Assembly (NCBI GenBank): GCA_024710705.1
Contig: JANJUF010000137.1
Coordinates: 1 to 58,330 of the forward strand
Origin: Gemmatimonadaceae bacterium
GTDB taxonomy: Bacteria > Gemmatimonadota > Gemmatimonadetes > Gemmatimonadales > Gemmatimonadaceae
Direction: 5' to 3'
DNA length: 58,330 nucleotides
Part shown: positions 33,298 through 42,122 of the stretch, piece by piece
Layout of the letters: every line of letters starts with the position of its first letter
Position numbering within the stretch: position 1 is the stretch's first letter
The notes under the pieces: generated by a model
What the model was told of the DNA's origin: nothing
Seen by the model: only the letters and a program-made list of their open reading frames with translations
Databases searched by the model: none
Made by a program: the position numbers and the translations under genes

Positions 33298-35856
33298 TCA
33301 CGGCACGCGCGTGATGATGAAGGTGTCGAACTCCGCGCCGGTCCGCGGGACGCTCGACGAAGACATCCCGATCGGCGCCGCCGGGGTCACCGCCCCCATC
33401 GGCAGCGTGACCGATCCACCGAAACTCCCGGACACCAGCGCCGGGCCGTAGAGGTCCTGCACGCTCCGCACCTCGTAGCGATCGCCGAGCGCCAGGACGC
33501 CGCTGATCGTCGCGACCACCGATCCCGTCTTCGCCCAGTCGTAGACCGTGATCGTCGCGCGCCCTGGCTCGTAGGCGTTGGCTCGTACCTCGATCTTCGG
33601 CAGCGACGGCAGGAGCGACGTCGCCACGTCCGTGGCGCCCAGCCCCGAACGCGACTGCCAGTCGCCGAACGTCCGCCACGAGCCGGAGTAGTACCACGCA
33701 CTGGCCGTCGGCGACCGATGCTGGGTGTTGGCCGCCCACGTGGTCCCGGAGGTCGTGGTGTTGTTCAGGCGGACCATCTGCGCCGCACCCAGCAACACGT
33801 TGTCGCGCACCGTCGCCGACGACCAGTAGCCGAAGTCGAAGGCCGGTGATCCGCCGATGATGTGGTTGCCCGTCACCGTCACGCTGCCGTTCACCAGCGT
33901 GCTGTAGCCGACGCGCACGTTGCGCCCGCCCAGTCCCGGCGTGAAGTAGGTCAGGTTCCCCACCACCGAACTGCCGGTCGAGTAGTCGGCGCCGCCCAGC
34001 AGGATGTTCTCCGAATTCGAGTTCGTGGAGAGCGTCCCGTTGTTGAAGGCCGTGTTGCGCTCGATCCGGATGTTGTTGAGCTTGCCCGAGCCCGAGTTGG
34101 TGTACACGTGCACGCCGTACCCGAACTGGTTGAACAGCACGTTGTCGCGAATGATCACCGGGCCGACGTCGCTCTTGAGGTAGAGCGCGTGGCCGTGGCC
34201 GCGGTCGGGGCCCTGCCAGCCGTTGTTGTAGAACACCGATCCGGACACTTCGACGTTGGTGTGCTGCGTGTAGTTGTAGAAGGCCACACCGGCGTCGTGC
34301 ACCACCACGTTGATGTACTTGGTGTTCGACGCATTGTTGACGATGCCGTTCGGCCGCTGCTCGCTCCCGGTGGAAGAGGTGGTCCGGGTGGTATTGGGAT
34401 TCATCACTTCGATCCCCCACATCACGGTCCAGGCCCCGCGCACCTGCAGGGTGGTCAGCGCGCTGCCGGCGTGCGCGATGGTCGCGCGCTCACCAGGATA
34501 GGCGCGGAACACGACCGGCTTGCCGGAGGTCCCCGCCACGCTGCTCGTGAACGAGCCGCTGTACGTCCCGCCGCGGATCCACACGGTGTCGCCCGGCAGC
34601 ACCTTGCCGCTCGCGCCGGAGAGCGCGGTCGCGAGGTCCCACGGGCTCGAGATCGTTCCGCTGTTCGTGCTGCGGCCCGACGGGTCCACGTAGTGCCCGA
34701 CCCGCTGCGCCGGCACGCTGGCGACCGTCACGGCCGCCGAATCCGCAATGCCGGACGTCGAGGCGATGACCCACACGGTGCCCGCGGCAAGCGCGGTCAC
34801 CAGTCCGCTGGGGCTGACGCCCACACGCGAGGGATCACGGCTGGTCCAGGTGACACTCACCCCCGGAACCTCGGCGCCCGCGGCGTCCCGCGCAACCGCC
34901 GCGAGTTGGCCGGTGGCACCCACCAACAGGCTCATGGTCGCGGGCGAAACCGTCACGGTCGCCACCACCGGCGATGCGGGCGCCGTGCTCGCGGTATCCA
35001 GGACGATGTACGGCTCCGCCGCCCAGCCATCCGTGCCACTCGGGAAGTCCACCCACCAGCGCGTGCGGCCGTCGCCGGCGGTATCCACGATCGGCCCGCG
35101 GAGCACCGTGCCAACGGCGCCACTCGCCTGTTCCCCGACAATCGCCGAGTTCACCGTCGCGTGCTCCCGCAGGTAGATCAGCCCATCGGCGAGTGCGGAG
35201 GCACCCACGGCAAGCCGCGTCGCCGTGACCGTCACCTCCAGCGACGCCGTCACGGCATCCACCTTCGCCCGGAGCGTGACGCTTCCCTCGGTGCGCCCCG
35301 TGATCACGCCGAGCGAATCGACGGTCGCGATCGCGGTATCGCTGATGGAATAGGTGATGCGCTGGCCAGTCAGGGTGTCGCCCGATGCGCCCGTGACGGT
35401 GACCTGCGTTGCCAAGATCGCGGCCGGCGCAACGACGGCCGATTCCGGCGTCAGGGTGAGCGCCGCAGCTGCGCTCGAGAGCGTATCCATGCGCGCCAGG
35501 TAGCCTGCCTCAACCCAGCCATCGGCTCCCGAATCGAAGTTGATGTCGAACCAGCGGATGCCGCCGCTCGTGGCTGGCCCGCCGCGGATGGTGCCTTGCG
35601 CGCCACTCGGCTGCGTCCCAAGCACCTTGCCTCTGGATGCAGCACGCGAGCGCACCGTGACGCTCGTCGTTGTTGCCACGCGGGCTCCGAGCTCCGTGTC
35701 GCCGGCCAGGACCGAGGCCGTGGCGGGATTGCTCGATCGGCTGGGACCGAGCGGCAACTGGTCGTCGCTGCAGGCGACCGTCGCGACCGCGAGGACGATC
35801 ACGAGGGCATCCCGCAGGAGGGCGAGACGGCGCGAAAGCTTGGCGATGTACATCAT
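33298..35856 (-). CDS. Exported parallel beta-helix lipoprotein with SH3-like and Ig-like (Big_2) domains
   Basis: 852 residues. A lipobox-like VAC lies near residue 29 after a hydrophobic signal. Two SH3-like units (VTVRSRAASRGKVLGTQPSG and LYLREHA-type repeats) alternate with two bacterial Ig-like domains (VDSLGVITGRTEGSVTLRA; VSVTWTSRDPSRVGVSPSG). From residue 385 to about 720 comes a right-handed beta-helix like pectate lyase or polysaccharide-degrading enzymes (GDTVWIRGGTYSG, NNGWQGPDRGHGHALY). It may bind or cut the polysaccharide at the surface. The ATG at 35856 has AGGAG eight bases upstream. Paralogue of the next gene on this strand. Confidence 0.82.
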   Translation of the reverse strand: MMYIAKLSRRLALLRDALVIVLAVATVACSDDQLPLGPSRSSNPATASVLAGDTELGARVATTTSVTVRSRAASRGKVLGTQPSGAQGTIRGGPATSGGIRWFDINFDSGADGWVEAGYLARMDTLSSAAAALTLTPESAVVAPAAILATQVTVTGASGDTLTGQRITYSISDTAIATVDSLGVITGRTEGSVTLRAKVDAVTASLEVTVTATRLAVGASALADGLIYLREHATVNSAIVGEQASGAVGTVLRGPIVDTAGDGRTRWWVDFPSGTDGWAAEPYIVLDTASTAPASPVVATVTVSPATMSLLVGATGQLAAVARDAAGAEVPGVSVTWTSRDPSRVGVSPSGLVTALAAGTVWVIASTSGIADSAAVTVASVPAQRVGHYVDPSGRSTNSGTISSPWDLATALSGASGKVLPGDTVWIRGGTYSGSFTSSVAGTSGKPVVFRAYPGERATIAHAGSALTTLQVRGAWTVMWGIEVMNPNTTRTTSSTGSEQRPNGIVNNASNTKYINVVVHDAGVAFYNYTQHTNVEVSGSVFYNNGWQGPDRGHGHALYLKSDVGPVIIRDNVLFNQFGYGVHVYTNSGSGKLNNIRIERNTAFNNGTLSTNSNSENILLGGADYSTGSSVVGNLTYFTPGLGGRNVRVGYSTLVNGSVTVTGNHIIGGSPAFDFGYWSSATVRDNVLLGAAQMVRLNNTTTSGTTWAANTQHRSPTASAWYYSGSWRTFGDWQSRSGLGATDVATSLLPSLPKIEVRANAYEPGRATITVYDWAKTGSVVATISGVLALGDRYEVRSVQDLYGPALVSGSFGGSVTLPMGAVTPAAPIGMSSSSVPRTGAEFDTFIITRVP

Positions 35857-35896
35857 AGGTGACGCTCCTACGGTGAAAAGGGTGTGAAACGGACCG

Positions 35897-35915
35897 CCCG
35901 CACTACACGTGCGGG
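35897..35915 (-). other. Hairpin between the two beta-helix genes
   Basis: CCCGCAC/GTGCGGG, seven perfect pairs with a five-base loop, in the 83-base gap between the stop at 35940 and the next start at 35856. On the minus strand it is followed by CGGTCCGTTTC, so it could be a weak terminator or an mRNA-stability element that sets the ratio of the two proteins. Confidence 0.5.
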
Positions 35916-35939
35916 AGGGGACTGCTCAGGGTGTGGTGG

Positions 35940-37463
35940 TCAGCGACGCCGGACGATGAAGACCTTGAACTCCGGTCCGGTGAGCGGCGCGCGCGGTGCG
36001 GAGATGCCAATGGGATCCGTGGGCGCGACCGCGCCCATCGGCAACGTCACCGCGCCGGCATAGACCCCCGCGACGACCGGTGCCGCGAATGGACGCTGGG
36101 CGTCCACGATCTCGAAGGAGGTGCCGAGTGGAAGCACGTCGTCCAGCGCCGCCGTCACGCTCGACGCCTGCCGCCAGTTCAACACGGCGATCGTCGCTCG
36201 GCCCGGCTCATACACGTTGGGGAGCGTGACGATCGTGGGCGACGCGGGCAGGGCGTCATCAACGAGATCCCCCACGGCGAGTCCCGTCAACGAGGTCCAG
36301 ATCGGAAACGATGTCGTCACCGCGCCATAGGACCACGCCAGTGCCAAGGGGTCCTGCAGCTGCTGTGACGCACCCCAGGAGAAGCCGCTGAGCGGCTGTT
36401 CGCGGAGCGTGACGAGGGTGGCGGGCCCGCGCAGGAGGTTGCCGGAGAATGTCGCGGCGACCCAGCGATCGATCGCCAGCACCGGCTGCCCGCCGATGAA
36501 GCGGTTGTCGGCCACCAGGACATCGCCGTTCGTCAGCGTGTCGTAGCCCAGCCGCACGTTGGCGGCGGACGTTGACGGCGCGTGCCACGCGATGTTGCCC
36601 ACCACGCGGCTGGCGGTCACGGGCTCGCGCCCGCCGAGCAGGATGTTCTGCGCTCCCGGCGACAACGACAGCGTCCCGTTGTTGAAGATGACGTTGCGCT
36701 CGATCCGGATGTCGTGAAGCAGCCCCGACCCGCGTTCGGTGTACGCGTGCACGCCCCACCCGAACTGGTTGAAGATGATGTTCTCGCGGAGGATCACGGG
36801 GCCCACGCCACTCTTCACGTACAGTGCGTGGCCGTGGCCGCGATCCGGCCCCTGCCAGCCGTTGTTGTAGAACAGCGACCCATAGACCTCGACGTCGGCC
36901 GCGTGCGAGTAATTGAAGAAGCCGACGCCGGCGTCGTGGACCGTCAGATTGACGAATCGCGTGTGCGAGGCACTGTTGGCGATGCCGTTCGGCCGAAGCT
37001 CGGACCCTGCCGACGCACTGACGCGCGAGGTCGCCGTGTTCGTGATCTCGAGGTCGCGGAACTCGGTCCACGAGCCGTGCACCGACAGCGTCGTGCGCGA
37101 CGAACCGCGATGGTCGAGGATGCTCCGACCGCCCGGCTCCGCGCGGACGACGACAGGCGCGCCCGGCAGCCCGGCCACCGTGCTCGTCCACGAACCACGA
37201 TAGGTCCCGGCGCGCAGCCACACGGTGTCGCCAGGCGTCACGCGCCCGTCGGCCCCGGCCAGCGCCGTCGTCAGGTCCCAGGGAGCCAGCGCGTCGCCCG
37301 CGGCGCAACGGTCACCGCTCGGGGCGGCGTAGTGGGACGTCCGCAGCACCGCATCGGCGCCATCGCTGGCGGGCACGCAGGGTGCCGGCGGCGACAGGGC
37401 CGCATCCGCACAGCCGGCCAGCGCCAACAGCGCGGCCACCGACCACCAACCGTCACGCCCCAT
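35940..37463 (-). CDS. Exported parallel beta-helix lipoprotein
   Basis: 507 residues. The lipobox LAGC lies near residue 18, so a lipoprotein. It has the beta-helix domain of the neighbouring paralogue but none of its SH3- or Ig-like domains. Shared blocks include PWDLTTAL, GDTVWLRAGTY, RPNGIANSAS, NNGWQGPDRGHGHALY and FNQFGWGVHAYT, and both end with TLPMGAV. The ATG at 37463 follows GGGAGG closely. The mRNA leader carries the GEMM-like riboswitch and its terminator, so expression likely depends on a cyclic dinucleotide. Function may be polysaccharide binding or cleavage. Confidence 0.83.
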   Translation of the reverse strand: MGRDGWWSVAALLALAGCADAALSPPAPCVPASDGADAVLRTSHYAAPSGDRCAAGDALAPWDLTTALAGADGRVTPGDTVWLRAGTYRGSWTSTVAGLPGAPVVVRAEPGGRSILDHRGSSRTTLSVHGSWTEFRDLEITNTATSRVSASAGSELRPNGIANSASHTRFVNLTVHDAGVGFFNYSHAADVEVYGSLFYNNGWQGPDRGHGHALYVKSGVGPVILRENIIFNQFGWGVHAYTERGSGLLHDIRIERNVIFNNGTLSLSPGAQNILLGGREPVTASRVVGNIAWHAPSTSAANVRLGYDTLTNGDVLVADNRFIGGQPVLAIDRWVAATFSGNLLRGPATLVTLREQPLSGFSWGASQQLQDPLALAWSYGAVTTSFPIWTSLTGLAVGDLVDDALPASPTIVTLPNVYEPGRATIAVLNWRQASSVTAALDDVLPLGTSFEIVDAQRPFAAPVVAGVYAGAVTLPMGAVAPTDPIGISAPRAPLTGPEFKVFIVRRR

Positions 37464-37518
37464 CGTCCCTCCCAACCCGCGCTGCCGGTCGCCCCGTGTG
37501 GATGCCCCGACAACAGAA

Positions 37519-37561
37519 GAGCCGCCAGCCACGACCGAGGTGGTCGTTTCGCTGGCGGCTC
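37519..37561 (-). terminator. Terminator hairpin of the riboswitch expression platform
   Basis: An 11-bp perfect stem (37561-37551 with 37529-37519, GAGCCGCCAGC/GCTGGCGGCTC) plus an inner six-pair stem (ACGACC/GGTCGT), then TTCTGTTGTC on the minus strand. Its 5' arm begins with the bases GAGCC that also close the aptamer, so the two folds should exclude each other. Confidence 0.65.
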
Positions 37562-37647
37562 GGCTGGCGTGGCCATCGGTGAGGATGGCGGTAGCCCCGT
37601 GACTCTGCGTGATCGCCTTTCGGCGAGCGTGCTCTGAGCAGCGTGCT
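37556..37647 (-). ncRNA. GEMM-type cyclic dinucleotide riboswitch aptamer (candidate)
   Basis: Reading leftward: CAGAGC (37636-37631), a P2 stem UCGCC-GAAA-GGCGA (loop 37621-37618), then ACGCAGAGUC (37610-37601) and GGGGCUAC (37598-37591), a P3 stem GCCAUC/GAUGGC (37589-37584 with 37577-37572), and GCCAGCCGAGC closing the molecule. Order and spacing match the c-di-GMP-I class (AGGGCAAACC, GAAA tetraloop, GACGCAAAGCC, GGxCUA, then CCGA), although several consensus bases differ. One G of the AGGG element is A here, a change that in other GEMM RNAs can favour 3',3'-cGAMP; I cannot fix the ligand by eye. It lies between the GGDEF gene and the beta-helix gene. Confidence 0.6.
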
Positions 37648-37780
37648 GAACTGTGTGTCGGCCGGTCCTAGGTCACGGACCACTCTCGGGCGGCGCGGTA
37701 CTTCGAAGGGGGACACTAGGCACCTCCAGCGCGACACGCAAGCACTTCGCATCCAAACCGTCACATCGTGAGGCCGCCGC

Positions 37781-38800
37781 TCATGCGCCCGGCGGCGGCG
37801 CGTGGGGAACGCGCAGGGCGTCCGTTCCGTCCGGGCGCGCCAACACCACGCAGTTCCCACCGGCACGCTTGGCCGCGTACAGCGCCCGATCGGCGAGCAG
37901 GAACAGTTCGTCGTCCACCGGCGAGGAGGCGCGCAGCTGGGCCACGCCGATGCTGGTGGTCACCGGAATCGCGGCGTCCACGAACTGCACCGTCACCATC
38001 GCACGGATGCGCTCGGCCACGCGCGTGGCCGTCGTCGCGTCGGTGTCCGTGAGCAGGGCCGCCAGTTCGTCGCCGCCGTACCGACAGGGGATGTCCACCG
38101 CCCGGACCTCGTGCTGGACGATGCGTCCGACGCGCCGCAGCACGTCGTCGCCCGCCCGGTGCCCGAACGTGTCGTTGACTTGCTTGAACCGATCGAGGTC
38201 AATCAACAGCAACGCCGACGATCCGCCGGTGCGCCGGCAGCGCTCGATCTCGCGTCGCAACGCCGTCTCGAAGTACGCACGGTTGAACAGGTCCGTCAGC
38301 GGATCCGCCACCGCCCGCCGCTCCATCGCCTGCAACGCGGAGCCGGCCACGATCTGCGGATCCGGCACGGCCGGCGACATGTTCGTCACGTAGTCGAAGA
38401 GGGCAACGCGCTGGCCCACGTCGCGGCCCAGTCGCGCAGTCAGCTGCCGGCGGTGGGCCGTCACGGCCCTCCATAGGTCCCGGGCGGCCGATTCGTCCAT
38501 GTCCACTCGCAGGAGCTGGCGCAGTCGCGTCGCGTAGAAGCGTCCATTCGCGGACCCCTGCCCGATGGCCTCGCCTCCGGCGTCCTCGGCCTTGCCCTCC
38601 CTCGGGAACTCCCACTTGCCATCCACCATGCCCACACGTGAAATGCAGGTGTCGTACCCGAACGAGGTCGCGTCCAACCCGTTGACCGAGGCGCACTTAC
38701 GCATTCGCACACGGGCCGGTTCGCGCGCACCGCTCCACCATGGGGCAAAGCGTGCGGGTCCGAGCGAGGCCGTTGCACCACCTTGAGGCGGGGTCCTCAC
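37781..38800 (-). CDS. GGDEF diguanylate cyclase
   Basis: 339 residues. Residues 165-335 form a GGDEF domain: DPLTDLFNRAYFE, LIDLDRFKQVNDTFGHRAGDDVL, and the active-site loop RYGGDELAAL (GGDEL in place of GGDEF). RAVD five residues before the loop is a canonical RxxD inhibitory site. The cyclase should make c-di-GMP and be product-inhibited. Residues 1-160 match no known sensor domain. It begins with GTG at 38800, overlapping the TPR gene stop (GTGA), and is the last gene of the stressosome operon, so it is a likely output of that module. Confidence 0.88.
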   Translation of the reverse strand: MRTPPQGGATASLGPARFAPWWSGAREPARVRMRKCASVNGLDATSFGYDTCISRVGMVDGKWEFPREGKAEDAGGEAIGQGSANGRFYATRLRQLLRVDMDESAARDLWRAVTAHRRQLTARLGRDVGQRVALFDYVTNMSPAVPDPQIVAGSALQAMERRAVADPLTDLFNRAYFETALRREIERCRRTGGSSALLLIDLDRFKQVNDTFGHRAGDDVLRRVGRIVQHEVRAVDIPCRYGGDELAALLTDTDATTATRVAERIRAMVTVQFVDAAIPVTTSIGVAQLRASSPVDDELFLLADRALYAAKRAGGNCVVLARPDGTDALRVPHAPPPGA

Positions 38801-40077
38801 GCCATCGCGTATCGCTCGAGGGCGCGATCCACTGATGCGGCCAGCGGCGCGTCGTCGAGGTCATCGAGGATCTCGCGGGCGCGCTCCAGGCAGGCCCGGG
38901 CCTCGCTGGCGTCGCCGCACATCGCACGGAAGTCGGCATAGGCGATGTACGACTCGGCTTCAAGCCGCGGCGATGGTTCGCCGCTCCGGCTGAGTTCGAT
39001 GGCCTTCTCGTAGAAGACGAAGCCCGATTCGTCCCGCTGTCGCCCACGCAAGTTGCCGAGCATCAGGTACACCCGGGCCAGCCAGCGCGGCGCGTTCTGC
39101 TCGATGGCCAACTCCTCGGCGCTCCGCAGCTCGTCCTCGGCGTCGGGAAAGCGGTCGGTCTCCGCGTAGAACTCGCTCACGGCAATCCGGAGCGCAAGTT
39201 CGCGGTGCGAATCGCGCGGCAGACCGTGGAGCACGGCCAGCGCTTCGCGGTAGGCGGCGAGCGCCACGGCCGGCTGCGCTTGCTGGCGCGCGATCCGCGC
39301 CCGCATCGTGTGCAGCTCCACCTGCGCCATTGATGGCACCGTGTTGGCCAGTTCATCGCTGGCCCGACGCAGCCAGCTCTCCGCGCCGTGGGTGTCAGCG
39401 GCAGCCAGCGCCACCGCACTCATGCCGAGGGCCAGTTCGGCCAGGAGGCCGTGCTGTCCGAGCGCCTGGGTGAATCCGCGGGCGAACCAGGCGGCGGCGC
39501 CGCGCCCGTTCGACATCGCCAATGCGAGCCGTCCGAGACCCAGCGCGGCCCGCGCGGCCCCTGTCGCATCGCTGCTGGCCTCGGCCAGCGCCAGCGCGCG
39601 CTGCTGCAGGCGCCCGGCGCGCGCGAGATTGCCGCTGGCGACCTCGAGCGCAGCGAGCCGCTGCAGCACTTCGATCTCGACCTCCGGGTCCCGGCCACGC
39701 TCGGCGATGGAGCGCGCATGCTCGAACCAAACGCGCGCCGCGATCTCGCGCCCCACCCGCACCTCGAGGTCGCCGGCCCGGAGGAAGGCGAGCACACATC
39801 CCGCCGAGTCGCCGCGGGACTCGGCTTCGATGGCCTCGATGGACGCGTCGTACAGCATCGTGAGGTGATCGGCCACGCGACGCAGCGTCCGCGGGACGAG
39901 ATTCGACAGCTCGGAGGTGCCGACCAGGCGCTTGCCGACGGTCAGGTGCGGTTCCTCCGCCGCGCGACGACGGGATGCCGCCATGATGTAGGACCGCAGC
40001 GGCGCGAGCGCGTCCACGTCCGGGAGCAACCCGAGCACCTGCTCCACGCGGAAGGTGCGGCCGGAATCGGGCGTCAC
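38797..40077 (-). CDS. TPR-repeat protein, probable regulatory scaffold
   Basis: 426 residues made mostly of helix pairs of tetratricopeptide type from residue 100 to the end (EIEVLQRLAALEVASGNLARAGRLQQRALALAEA; AVALAAYREALAVL; ARVYLMLGNLRGRQRDESGFVFYEKAIEL). The first 70 residues (RTFRVEQVLGLL) may be a separate helical domain. No enzyme motif or signal peptide. It starts with GTG at 40077 (GTGA overlap with the activator gene). It may hold the sigma-54 activator or cyclase in a complex, as TPR proteins often do; this is an inference. Confidence 0.8.
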   Translation of the reverse strand: MTPDSGRTFRVEQVLGLLPDVDALAPLRSYIMAASRRRAAEEPHLTVGKRLVGTSELSNLVPRTLRRVADHLTMLYDASIEAIEAESRGDSAGCVLAFLRAGDLEVRVGREIAARVWFEHARSIAERGRDPEVEIEVLQRLAALEVASGNLARAGRLQQRALALAEASSDATGAARAALGLGRLALAMSNGRGAAAWFARGFTQALGQHGLLAELALGMSAVALAAADTHGAESWLRRASDELANTVPSMAQVELHTMRARIARQQAQPAVALAAYREALAVLHGLPRDSHRELALRIAVSEFYAETDRFPDAEDELRSAEELAIEQNAPRWLARVYLMLGNLRGRQRDESGFVFYEKAIELSRSGEPSPRLEAESYIAYADFRAMCGDASEARACLERAREILDDLDDAPLAASVDRALERYAMA

Positions 40078-41474
40078 AGGCCGTACTCCTTCATCTTGCG
40101 CGCGAGCGTATTCCGGTGCACGCCGAGAAGGCGCGCCGCCTCGCTCACGTGGCCGTGGGTCTGCTCCAGGGCGCGCGCGATGTGCCACGCCTCCATCTCG
40201 CGCAGCGTGCGGATGCCGGTCGGATTGGCCCGCTCCGCGGTTTCCGGATGCGTGCGCCACGATTCCGGCAGGTGCTCCCCGCGCAGCACATCGCCGTCGG
40301 CGACAAGCACCGCACGCTCGATCACGTTCCGCAACTCCCGCACGTTGCCCGACCACTCGTGGTGCTGCAGCAGCGACAGCGCGCCATCGGTGATGCCCGT
40401 GAATCGCTTCCCGTACCGCTGCCCGAACTCCTGCAGGAAGCTCGCCGTCAACAGCGCGATGTCGCCGTCCCGCTCGCTGAGCCGGGGCAGGTGCAGCGTG
40501 ACGACGGCCAGGCGGTAGTAGAGGTCCTCGCGGAACCGGCCGTCGGCGATCAGGCCGCGCAGGTCGCGATGCGTGGCGGCGATCAGGCGGACATCCACCG
40601 GGATCGGTTCCGACCCGCCCACCCGCTCGATCTCGCGCTCCTGCACGGCGCGCAGGATCTTCGTCTGGAGCACGAGACTCATGTCGCCGATCTCGTCGAG
40701 GAAGAGCGTGCCGCCCACGGCGCGCTCGAAGCGGCCGATCTTCCGGGCAATCGCGCCACTGAACGCGCCCTTTTCGTGCCCGAACAACTCGCTCTCCAGC
40801 AGGTTCTCCGGGATCGCCGCGCAGTTGATGGCGATGAACGGGCGCGACGCCCGCGGTCCCTGCAGGTGGATCGCCCGCGCCACGAGTTCCTTGCCGGTGC
40901 CTGAATCGCCCTCGATGAGGACCGTGGCCGTGCTCGGGGCGACCTGCGAGATGCCGCGGAACACCGGGAGCATCGCCGCGCTGCCCGACACCATGAGGGT
41001 CGGCCCCACGGTGTAGCTCGTCAGGTCGGGGAGTGGCAGCGGCGTCTCGGCCTCACCGGCCTGGACCTTCTTCAGCAGCTCCTGGAATCGGGCCGGGCCG
41101 AGCGGCAGCGGAATCACATCGTACACGCCCAGCTGCGTCGCCCGGAGCACGAACCCCAACGACGGCGTCGGCGTGAGCACGACGAGGCGCGGCCGACGCG
41201 GCACCCGCCGCAGCACCTCGATCCACCAGTCGAGCTTCTCCTCACTGTCCGGCGCGATCGAGACGAGGATCAGGGACCATCCGCCGCCGGCCAAGGCCCG
41301 CAGCGCCGGCGCCGCGTCGGCCACGCGCTCGATCACCACCTGTGCGCCCTGGCCGAGGCGCAACAAGTCCTGCCACACGCCGGGTTCCACGTCCACGGCC
41401 AGGATGCGCACCAGCCCGGGAGCGGGCGCCGCAGCGGCGGTATCGGGCAGGTCCGGTTGCACCGTCACACTCAT
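40074..41474 (-). CDS. Sigma-54-type enhancer-binding activator with degenerate receiver
   Basis: 466 residues. Residues 20-135 fold like a receiver, but the phospho-Asp position reads LILVSIAPD, so it is probably not phosphorylated. Residues 160-390 are an AAA+ domain with GDSGTGKE (Walker A), FGHEKGAFSGA (the sigma-54 contact loop, GAFSGA instead of GAFTGA), GTLFLDEIGDM (Walker B) and REDLYYRL. The C-terminal Fis-type helix-turn-helix is HVSEAARLLGVHRNTLARK. ATGA overlap with the RsbX-like gene. Tandem palindromes and a sigma-54-like promoter upstream of the operon suggest it may control its own operon. Its receiver may instead be driven by protein contacts. Confidence 0.9.
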   Translation of the reverse strand: MSVTVQPDLPDTAAAAPAPGLVRILAVDVEPGVWQDLLRLGQGAQVVIERVADAAPALRALAGGGWSLILVSIAPDSEEKLDWWIEVLRRVPRRPRLVVLTPTPSLGFVLRATQLGVYDVIPLPLGPARFQELLKKVQAGEAETPLPLPDLTSYTVGPTLMVSGSAAMLPVFRGISQVAPSTATVLIEGDSGTGKELVARAIHLQGPRASRPFIAINCAAIPENLLESELFGHEKGAFSGAIARKIGRFERAVGGTLFLDEIGDMSLVLQTKILRAVQEREIERVGGSEPIPVDVRLIAATHRDLRGLIADGRFREDLYYRLAVVTLHLPRLSERDGDIALLTASFLQEFGQRYGKRFTGITDGALSLLQHHEWSGNVRELRNVIERAVLVADGDVLRGEHLPESWRTHPETAERANPTGIRTLREMEAWHIARALEQTHGHVSEAARLLGVHRNTLARKMKEYGL

Positions 41475-42121
41475 CGCGCACGCGCGGCCGGTGCCGCGTC
41501 GGACAGGGGACCCAGCAGACGCGCGACGAACACGAGCGCGTCGTCGGTGGCGCCGCCGTGCTGCGCCAGGAGCGCGGTGGCGAGTTCGGCCGGGCCGAGG
41601 TGCGTGTCCACCGACGAGACGAAGCCCACATCCACGCCATCGGTGGCCATCACGAACAGGTCGCCCGCTTCCACCGACAGCGTGGACGCGTGCAGCGCCG
41701 GCAGGCGCAGGCCGACGATGCCGCCGCGGGACAGCAACTCCTCGCGGGGCGGCACCGTCCGCTCGTCGGCCCGCACGAGCACGCCCCGCACGTTCCCCAC
41801 GCTCAGCCACGTGAGCTCACGCGACGCCACATCGAGCACGGCAAGGCTCAACGCCACCCCGCGCGACCCGATCAGCGCATCATGGCAGGTCCGCACGAGG
41901 GGAATCACGCGCCCGCTCTTCGACCCCATCAACACCTTGGCGCAACGCGCCGCCGCGTCCGCCGCCTCGTCGCCGTGCCCCAGGCCGTCGGCCACCGCCA
42001 GCAGCGTCCCGCCGCGCACCGGATGGACAAGCTGCCTGTCGCCCGAGCGCGACTGCCCCGCCATCGCCGTGGCGGCGAACCCCCATTCGACGCCAGGAGC
42101 GCGCCCCAGCAGCAGCGGCAT
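41471..42121 (-). CDS. rsbX: PP2C-type phosphatase, RsbX-like
   Basis: 216 residues. ADGLGHGDEA near residue 45 and ATDGV near residue 157, then DDALVFVARL, carry the metal-binding aspartates of PP2C/SpoIIE phosphatases. RsbX resets stressosomes by dephosphorylating RsbR and RsbS, and the gene sits just after rsbT in the expected order. The single domain and length fit RsbX (about 200 residues). One-base gap to rsbT, ATGA overlap to the activator. Confidence 0.88.
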   Translation of the reverse strand: MPLLLGRAPGVEWGFAATAMAGQSRSGDRQLVHPVRGGTLLAVADGLGHGDEAADAAARCAKVLMGSKSGRVIPLVRTCHDALIGSRGVALSLAVLDVASRELTWLSVGNVRGVLVRADERTVPPREELLSRGGIVGLRLPALHASTLSVEAGDLFVMATDGVDVGFVSSVDTHLGPAELATALLAQHGGATDDALVFVARLLGPLSDAAPAARAR

Positions 42122-42122
42122 C

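Noticed and set aside
33862..35862. Plus-strand frame of about 660 codons opposite the beta-helix gene
   Set aside because: It is antisense to a well-supported exported protein, and its His/Arg-rich composition is that of a shadow frame.
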